Origin: an uncultured Cohaesibacter sp.
Lineage (GTDB): Bacteria; Pseudomonadota; Alphaproteobacteria; Rhizobiales; Cohaesibacteraceae
Assembly: GCF_963666525.1 (NCBI RefSeq)
Contig: NZ_OY762905.1
Location: forward strand, 2,524,001 to 2,588,000
Direction: 5' to 3'
Length of the DNA: 64,000 nt
Under the pieces are notes generated by a model, which had not been told where the DNA came from, did not search any database, and worked only from the letters and a program-made list of their open reading frames with translations. Below, piece after piece: positions 58,940 to 64,000 of the stretch (the stretch's first letter is position 1; every line of letters starts with the position of its first letter). The position numbers and the translations under genes were made by a program.

Positions 58940-61275
58940 AATGCAGAGCTCCTTGCCAGTTCACCTGGCCCCCGCTGGTTGCGGTGGCTGAAGAAATACA
59001 TGAGAGCGACGGCGATTGCCACGGCGGCGACTGCCACGATGATCCAGGCCGTCGAGCTTTGCGGATGGCGCGAGAAGGTGCCCACCTGATAGGCAAAGAC
59101 ACTGGTGCAATAGCCGATGAGAGTCGTCCAGCCGATCCCGAAGAAGGTCCACTTGCGCCCGATTTCCCGGAACAGGGCTCCGACGGCGGCCACGCATGGC
59201 ACGTAGAGCAGGATCAGCAGCAGGTAGGCGAAGGCCCCGACCTTGCCATCGAACCGCGAGACCATGGCGGTGAAGGTTGCGTTGTCGACTTCGAGTTCAG
59301 CTGCGGCGCTGTCGAGCGTCGACACGTCGCCAACACTCATCCCGAGCGGGTCGGAAAGGGCACCGGCCAGATCGCCGAGATTGGCCGGGATGGTGGCAAA
59401 AGCCTCCGCAATGCCGCCGAGGAAGTCAAATCCCTCCGCGGGTGCTGCGCTCGTATCAGCGCTGTTGGCGTCAATCTGGCTGTAGAGTGAGTTCAGCGTT
59501 CCGACCACGGCTTCCTTGGCGAAAATGCCGGTGAACAGCCCGACCGTTGCCGGCCAGTTCTCTTCATGGATACCGAGCGGTTCGACAACCGGCGTGAGGG
59601 ATTTGCCGATGGTGGCCAGCACTGAGTGTTCGCTGTCTTCATGACCGAAGCTGCCGTCCATCGCCATTGAGTTGAGAATGCTCAGGAAGAAGACCACGGC
59701 GACGATCACCTTGCCTGCTCCCAGAATGAACTGTTTCACCCGGTCCCAGGTCCGGATAAGGGCCGTCGAGATGCTTGGCAGCTGGTAGGGGGGCAGTTCC
59801 ATCAGGAACGGCAGCGCCTTTCCACCAAACACAGCCTTCTTGAGCACGAGACCCGTGAAGACGGCAAACAGGATACCGATGATATAGAGCAGGAAGACCA
59901 GATTCTGGCCTCCGGTCGGGAAGAAGGCGGCCGCAAACAGTGCATAGACCGGCAGGCGGGCACCACAGGACATGAACGGTGCCATGAGGGCAGTAACGAT
60001 ACGGTCACGCGGGTTGTCCAGCGTCCGGGAGGCCATGATGGCCGGGACGTTGCAGCCAAACCCGAGCAGCATCGGCACGAAGCTTTTGCCCGGCAGGCCG
60101 ATGGAAATCATCGCACGGTCGACAACGAAGGCCGCACGGGCCATGTAGCCGCTCTCTTCCAGAATGGTCAGGAACAGAAACAGGAAGGCGACCACCGGCA
60201 CGAAGGTGGCGACCGTCTGGATGCCGACGCCGATGCCCTTTGGCAGAATGGCAATCATCCAGTCGGGTGCGCCAATGCTGGCCATCCAGTGGGCCGGACC
60301 GTCGACAATGACCGTAGCGGCCAGAATATCGAAGAAATCGATGAAGGCGCCAGCCAGGTTGATGGTCAAGAGGAACATCACATACATGGTCAGCAGAAAG
60401 ATCGGGATGCCCAGAATGCGCCCCAGTGCGATGCTGTCGATGCGCTCGGTCCAGGTCTTCGGCACCTGACGGATATGGCGAATGGCTTCGCGCGCCATAT
60501 CATTGGCAAAGCTGTAACGGCCGTCCGCAATCAGCAGGTCGGCATCTTCGTCCTGTTCCTCGACAATCCGTGTGATCTCGCCATCGAGCAGCGCCTCGGC
60601 CCTGTCATCAAGAAATGACAGCGCCTTGCCGTCGCCACCAAGAGATTTCACGGCCAGCCAGCGCTTGTCGACGCCCTTGGCCTGCGCGATACCGGAGAAG
60701 GACTGTTCCAGGCGCTCCAACACCTCTTCCAGCGCCGGGTCATAGGTCACGCAAACGTCGCTGATGACCTTTTCCCTTGCGGCTTCCTCGATCAGACCCT
60801 TCAGCCTGTCCTGATTGATGCGATCCTTCCGGTCAACAGAGATGACGGGAACCTTCAGCATGGCGGACAGCTTGTCGACGTCGATCTCGATCCCTTCCTT
60901 GCGCGCAAGACCTGTTTTGGTCAGGGCGACAATCATCGGGACGCGCATATCCAGAAGCTGGGTTGTCAGAAAGAGGTTGCGTTCCAGATTGGCTGCGTCA
61001 ACGATATTGACGACCAGATCGGCCTCGCCTTCCAGGATGTAGTCCCGGGCAATGGCCTCGTCCAGACCGCTTGAATAGGTGGTATCGAGAGAATAGGTGC
61101 CGGGAAGATCGACAATCACCACAGTGTTGCCATTGTGGCTGTAGTGGCCTTCCTTGCGGTCGATCGTGACCCCTGGCCAGTTGCCGACCCGCTGCCGGGC
61201 ACCGGTCAGGGCGTTGAAAAGCGTTGTCTTGCCGCAGTTCGGATTCCCTGCAAAAGCGATACGAATATCTGTCAT
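58936..61275 (-). CDS. feoB: Ferrous iron transporter FeoB
   Basis: 779-residue inner-membrane Fe(II) transporter. The cytoplasmic G-domain has G1 GNPNCGKTTLFNALTG (from residue 10), G3 DLPGTYSL and ALTKTGLAR as G4 region. The membrane part contains the two Gate motifs, with conserved cysteines in LLGFGCNVPAIMASRTL and MSCGARLPVYALFAAAFF, and about 10 hydrophobic segments. A degenerate G4 (TKTG instead of NKxD) is worth noting. It follows feoA by 91 bp and overlaps feoC. Confidence 0.96.
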   Translation of the reverse strand: MTDIRIAFAGNPNCGKTTLFNALTGARQRVGNWPGVTIDRKEGHYSHNGNTVVIVDLPGTYSLDTTYSSGLDEAIARDYILEGEADLVVNIVDAANLERNLFLTTQLLDMRVPMIVALTKTGLARKEGIEIDVDKLSAMLKVPVISVDRKDRINQDRLKGLIEEAAREKVISDVCVTYDPALEEVLERLEQSFSGIAQAKGVDKRWLAVKSLGGDGKALSFLDDRAEALLDGEITRIVEEQDEDADLLIADGRYSFANDMAREAIRHIRQVPKTWTERIDSIALGRILGIPIFLLTMYVMFLLTINLAGAFIDFFDILAATVIVDGPAHWMASIGAPDWMIAILPKGIGVGIQTVATFVPVVAFLFLFLTILEESGYMARAAFVVDRAMISIGLPGKSFVPMLLGFGCNVPAIMASRTLDNPRDRIVTALMAPFMSCGARLPVYALFAAAFFPTGGQNLVFLLYIIGILFAVFTGLVLKKAVFGGKALPFLMELPPYQLPSISTALIRTWDRVKQFILGAGKVIVAVVFFLSILNSMAMDGSFGHEDSEHSVLATIGKSLTPVVEPLGIHEENWPATVGLFTGIFAKEAVVGTLNSLYSQIDANSADTSAAPAEGFDFLGGIAEAFATIPANLGDLAGALSDPLGMSVGDVSTLDSAAAELEVDNATFTAMVSRFDGKVGAFAYLLLILLYVPCVAAVGALFREIGRKWTFFGIGWTTLIGYCTSVFAYQVGTFSRHPQSSTAWIIVAVAAVAIAVALMYFFSHRNQRGPGELARSSAL

Positions 61276-61366
61276 CAGCTTTCTCTATGCATAACGCTAC
61301 CGTTCGCTGCCGCAGGAGGAGCGTTGCTTCCGATTGAATTTATTAGAGAAACGTCGTGGTAGTGGA

Positions 61367-61606
61367 CTATTTGTCTTCGGTCTCGATCTGAACACCAATG
61401 GTGTCGGACTTGCGCAGCGACAAGGCGCTTCCGCGAATCTTGATTTCGATCGGGTCTCCCAGAGGAGCAATGCGCATGACCGTGAACTCTGTTCCGCGGG
61501 TCAGCCCCATAGCCATCAATTGCTGTTTGTATGCCCGGTTGGAGATATCCAGCCTGGCGATACGACCATGATCTCCGATTGTGAGATCATTGAGAGTAGC
61601 AATCAT
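61367..61606 (-). CDS. feoA: Ferrous iron transport protein FeoA
   Basis: 79-residue SH3-like protein that works with FeoB. Family pattern: MIATLNDLTIGDHGRI, LMAMGLTRGTEFTVMRIAPLGDPIEIKIRGSALSLRKSD. GGAG seven bases before the ATG. First gene of the feoABC operon and preceded by an FNR-type box about 125 bp upstream. Confidence 0.93.
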   Translation of the reverse strand: MIATLNDLTIGDHGRIARLDISNRAYKQQLMAMGLTRGTEFTVMRIAPLGDPIEIKIRGSALSLRKSDTIGVQIETEDK

Positions 61607-61723
61607 TTATGAACTCCGTTTCTTCACTTGGATCGGACGGTCTGTCGACTTCCCCAAACGGCAGATGTTCGAATAATTGAGAATGACTTGCAAATTCATC
61701 GTGCGAAATGGCGTCAATGTCAA

Positions 61724-61737
61724 TTGATATGCATCAA
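61724..61737 (-). promoter_or_regulatory. FNR/FnrL-type box upstream of feoABC
   Basis: TTGATATGCATCAA matches the TTGAT-N4-ATCAA consensus of FNR/FnrL/FixK sites exactly. Its centre is about 124 bp before the feoA ATG. Binding and activation without oxygen are inferred from the motif and from known control of feo by FNR proteins. Confidence 0.75.
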
Positions 61738-61860
61738 AAAACGCTAAAAACTTGAAAAAAAGATACAGATTTTTGATGAATCCTTTGATAACAACTATTT
61801 GTTTAAGTACATACACTTAGAAATAGTGTTTCCCATCCCCGGCCTCAGTGAAACAAATGA

Positions 61861-62352
61861 TCAACCGTGAACCAGACCTTCAAGGTCGACTCCGTGATAC
61901 TGTTTCGTCTGGTCCAGAACCACGTGGCTGGCAATCTGCATTTTGCCGCCCACCTGCACGAGCAGGTCTTCGGTGACGGAATGGTAGCGCTGGATGTCCG
62001 TGCAGACAAAGCGGACCAGATAGTCGAAGGATCCTGACATCTTAAGGCACTCGACCACGTCGGGCAGTTCGGCGATGGCTTTTTCAAAGGTCGAGAAGAT
62101 GGAATGATCGTGATCGCGGATCGTGATGGTCGCGATCACCGTGACATGACGGCAAAGCGCTTCCAGATTGATAAGACCGAGATAGCCGCTGATCAGGCCG
62201 ATATCCTCCAGCCGCTTGACCCTTTGCAGGCATGGGCTGGGCGACAAACCGACGATCTCAGAAAGAGCCTTGTTGGTGATACGGGCGTTTTTCTGGAGCT
62301 CATCCAGGATGTGCAGATCAATCCGATCGAGCTTGGAGCTTTTGCGCGGCAC
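61861..62352 (-). CDS. Lrp/AsnC-family transcriptional regulator
   Basis: 163 residues: N-terminal helix-turn-helix (LDRIDLHILDELQKNARITNKALSEIVGLSPSPCLQRVKRLE) and a C-terminal RAM effector domain (ALCRHVTVIATITI, MSGSFDYLVRFVCTD). The start is GTG at 62352 with AGGA about nine bases upstream. Divergent from a TRAP solute-binding protein gene, which may be its target. Effector amino acid unknown. Confidence 0.9.
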   Translation of the reverse strand: MPRKSSKLDRIDLHILDELQKNARITNKALSEIVGLSPSPCLQRVKRLEDIGLISGYLGLINLEALCRHVTVIATITIRDHDHSIFSTFEKAIAELPDVVECLKMSGSFDYLVRFVCTDIQRYHSVTEDLLVQVGGKMQIASHVVLDQTKQYHGVDLEGLVHG

Positions 62353-62657
62353 GCTTTCAGATCCTTTTTTGAGTGGGAATGCGAAACATTATTCCGCAAT
62401 AGACTACCTAGTTACAGGAAATTGCTGTGTAGTCAAACCGACACAGTGCGAGAATGCGGCGCACCCTTGGCGGTAATCCACTCATTTATTCGAGATATAA
62501 ACCAAAATAGGATGGCAAAAGAAATCAGTCTGGGCATTTGTATGAGGAAATGAAATGGTCGGGCGTGGCCAGATCTTGCGCTCGCCTCTAGGTCGTGCAA
62601 GCATGCGCGACAAAATAACAATATTTCTCGTTCATTTTGCAGTCGGAGGATAATTTA
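62353..62657. other. Divergent intergenic region between lrp-like and TRAP genes
   Basis: 305 bp holding both promoters. A weak inverted pair GACTAC...GTAGTC (62402-62407, 62429-62434) may be an Lrp-type site. No gene is supported. Confidence 0.45.
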
Positions 62658-63770
62658 ATGAGAAAAGGTGGATCACTGGATCGCCGTTCGGTCTTGACCG
62701 GGCTTGCGGTTGGAGGGGCAGCGACGCTTGCAAGCCCTGCAGTCGTAAGAGCCAACGAGTCGATCGTCTGGAAGATGCCGATGTCATGGCCAAAGCAGTT
62801 GCCGGGTGTCGGGATCAATGGTGTGCGGTTTGCCGAGCGCGTTGGCAAGATGTCTGGCGGGCGCCTGACCATCAAGGTTTTCGGCGCTGGCGAGCTGGTG
62901 CCGCCGCTTGAAGTGTTTGATGCCGTTTCCAGTGGCGCAGCAGAGATCGGCCACGCCACTTCCTACTATTGGCAGGGCAAGGATCCGTGTTTCCATTTCT
63001 ATACCGGCGTGCCTTTTGGCCTCACCCAGATCGAGCATGCCGCATGGCTGCGCTTTGGTGGTGGACAGGAACTCTGGGAACGGGCCTATGATCCGTTCAA
63101 TGTCATTCCGTTCTACGCCGGAGCTTCGGGTACCCAGGCTGGTGGCTGGTTTGCCAAGGAACTCAAGACCCTTGATGACCTGAAGGGTCTCAAGATGCGC
63201 ATCGCCGGTCTCGGTGGCGAAGTCATGCGCCGTCTTGGCGTGTCTGTCGTGATGCTGCCAGCAACAGATATCTTCTCCGCTCTGCAGAATGGCACCATCG
63301 ACGCGGCCGAATGGGTTGGCCCATGGAACGATCTGGCCTTCGGGCTCTACAAGGTGGTGCACAACTACTATCTGCCAGCCTTCCACGAACCGGGCGCAGG
63401 CCTCGAGATCATCGTCAACAAGGACAAGTATCTGGAGCTGCCAGAGGACCTGCAGGCAATCGTCAAGGAAGCCGCCCAGTCCACAGCACTCGAAACCATG
63501 GCGGACTATCAGTACAACAACGCCGAGTCCCTGCCCAAGCTTCTCGAAAAGGATGGCGTGAACCTGCGCAAACTGCCTGACGACTTGATGATGGCCATGG
63601 CAAAGGAAACCAAGGGCGTGCTCGAGGAAGTGGCCGCAAGCTCGCCGCTGGCTGGCGAGATCTACGACAGCTTCCTGAAATACCGCAATATTGCCGACGA
63701 CTATATCAGGGTCGCCGAATGGGAAATCGTGCGTGTGCGTCACATGGCAATCGAAAAGGGACTGATCTAG
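62658..63770 (+). CDS. TRAP transporter solute-binding protein, TakP-like (DctP family)
   Basis: 370-residue periplasmic binding protein with an apparent twin-arginine signal (LDRRSVLTGLAVGGAATL, cleavage near VRA-NE at about 34). KMPMSWPKQLPGVGINGVRFAERV, GAGELVPPLEVFDAVSSGAAEIGHATSYYWQGKDP and LKGLKMRIAGLGGEVMRRLG resemble the TakP group that binds 2-oxo acids such as pyruvate. The membrane subunits DctQ and DctM are not next to it in this window. GGAGGA seven bases upstream of the ATG at 62658. Followed by its own terminator, so it is a separate transcript. Confidence 0.88.
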   Translation: MRKGGSLDRRSVLTGLAVGGAATLASPAVVRANESIVWKMPMSWPKQLPGVGINGVRFAERVGKMSGGRLTIKVFGAGELVPPLEVFDAVSSGAAEIGHATSYYWQGKDPCFHFYTGVPFGLTQIEHAAWLRFGGGQELWERAYDPFNVIPFYAGASGTQAGGWFAKELKTLDDLKGLKMRIAGLGGEVMRRLGVSVVMLPATDIFSALQNGTIDAAEWVGPWNDLAFGLYKVVHNYYLPAFHEPGAGLEIIVNKDKYLELPEDLQAIVKEAAQSTALETMADYQYNNAESLPKLLEKDGVNLRKLPDDLMMAMAKETKGVLEEVAASSPLAGEIYDSFLKYRNIADDYIRVAEWEIVRVRHMAIEKGLI

Positions 63771-63811
63771 TCTTTTCTCCCAGTGTGCCTGAGAACGGTC
63801 CGAATCTGTAT

Positions 63812-63837
63812 AAACCCGGCCTTTTATGGCCGGGTTT
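63812..63837 (+). terminator. Rho-independent terminator of the TRAP gene
   Basis: Ten-bp stem AAACCCGGCC/GGCCGGGTTT (63812-63821, 63828-63837) with a six-base loop and T residues after it. Confidence 0.9.
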
Positions 63838-63928
63838 TGCATTTGGGACTGGATTTTTTGGGCCAAGCATGAGAAAGGCAGGAAATTCTCTCTTCTCTGA
63901 GCATGAGAGCAAGGGTATAAGCGCTGCC

Positions 63929-64000
63929 ATGAGCAAACAAAAATTCGAAAAAATCCGCAACTTCTCCATCATCGCGCATATCGATCATGGGAAGTCCACG
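63929..64000 (+). CDS. lepA: Elongation factor 4 LepA (5' end only)
   Basis: The last 72 bases encode MSKQKFEKIRNFSIIAHIDH followed by GKST: the start and P-loop (AHIDHGKST) of the GTPase LepA, which back-translocates or rescues stalled ribosomes. The sequence runs off the right edge. SelB or other translational GTPases are less likely because the spacing of KIRNFSIIAHIDHGKST to the start is that of LepA. Confidence 0.9.
   Translation, partial: MSKQKFEKIRNFSIIAHIDHGKST

Overview
The window is a 64 kb piece of chromosome that looks like an alphaproteobacterium of the order Hyphomicrobiales (Rhizobiales). The pointers are a Mur-type Fur regulator without the usual zinc cysteines, next to rimI, plsC and miaB; the glnD-murJ-trpS and mutS-maeB neighbourhoods; an OlsB-type acyltransferase; and the dnaA-dnaN-recF-gyrB cluster beside rpsT. 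The genus cannot be fixed from the sequence alone. Almost all of it reads as core genome. I found no rRNA, complete tRNA, insertion sequence, prophage or CRISPR array.

Region by region. 1-14.4 kb is a run of minus-strand housekeeping genes, in transcription order mutS, glnD, murJ, trpS, uspA, nfuA-like, tsaB, rimI, mur/fur, plsC, miaB (miaB runs off the left edge). 14.5-25.7 kb holds a malic enzyme fused to a phosphotransacetylase-like domain, an OlsB-like acyltransferase, a hybrid histidine kinase, a quinone oxidoreductase, a FAH-family hydrolase, a DUF2202 protein, rsgA and a DUF985 cupin. 25.7-34.5 kb is the replication cluster rpsT, rhodanese, dnaA, dnaN, recF, a small membrane-anchored cytochrome c and gyrB, all on the minus strand. 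34.9-39.7 kb has a pyrimidine nucleotidase-like HAD protein, a second histidine kinase and a divergent peroxiredoxin/OxyR-like pair followed by a YjbR-like gene.

39.9-51.2 kb is the more accessory part: tryptophanase, a succinate-semialdehyde-type dehydrogenase, a dialkylglycine decarboxylase with its divergent LysR regulator, an AT-rich gene of unknown function, an alpha/beta hydrolase, a GT4 glycosyltransferase, a divergent AraC/LysE pair and a FocA/NirC channel. 51.5-57.5 kb is the translation block infC, tspO, rpmI, rplT, pheS, pheT. 57.5-64 kb holds an ASCH protein, a nucleotidyltransferase-like protein, the feoA-feoB-feoC ferrous iron operon, an Lrp regulator, a TRAP solute-binding protein and the first 24 codons of lepA.

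No clear new defence or mobile system is visible. The most useful non-obvious signals are regulatory: a perfect-arm FNR-type box ahead of feoA, an AUU start for infC, an OxyR-like regulator with only one of the two redox cysteines, inverted repeats ahead of tnaA and between dgdR and dgdA, a six-codon leader frame with a strong ribosome-binding site ahead of maeB, and long leaders ahead of rpmI and rpsT. The single AT-rich orphan at about 45.7-46.5 kb is the best candidate for acquired DNA.
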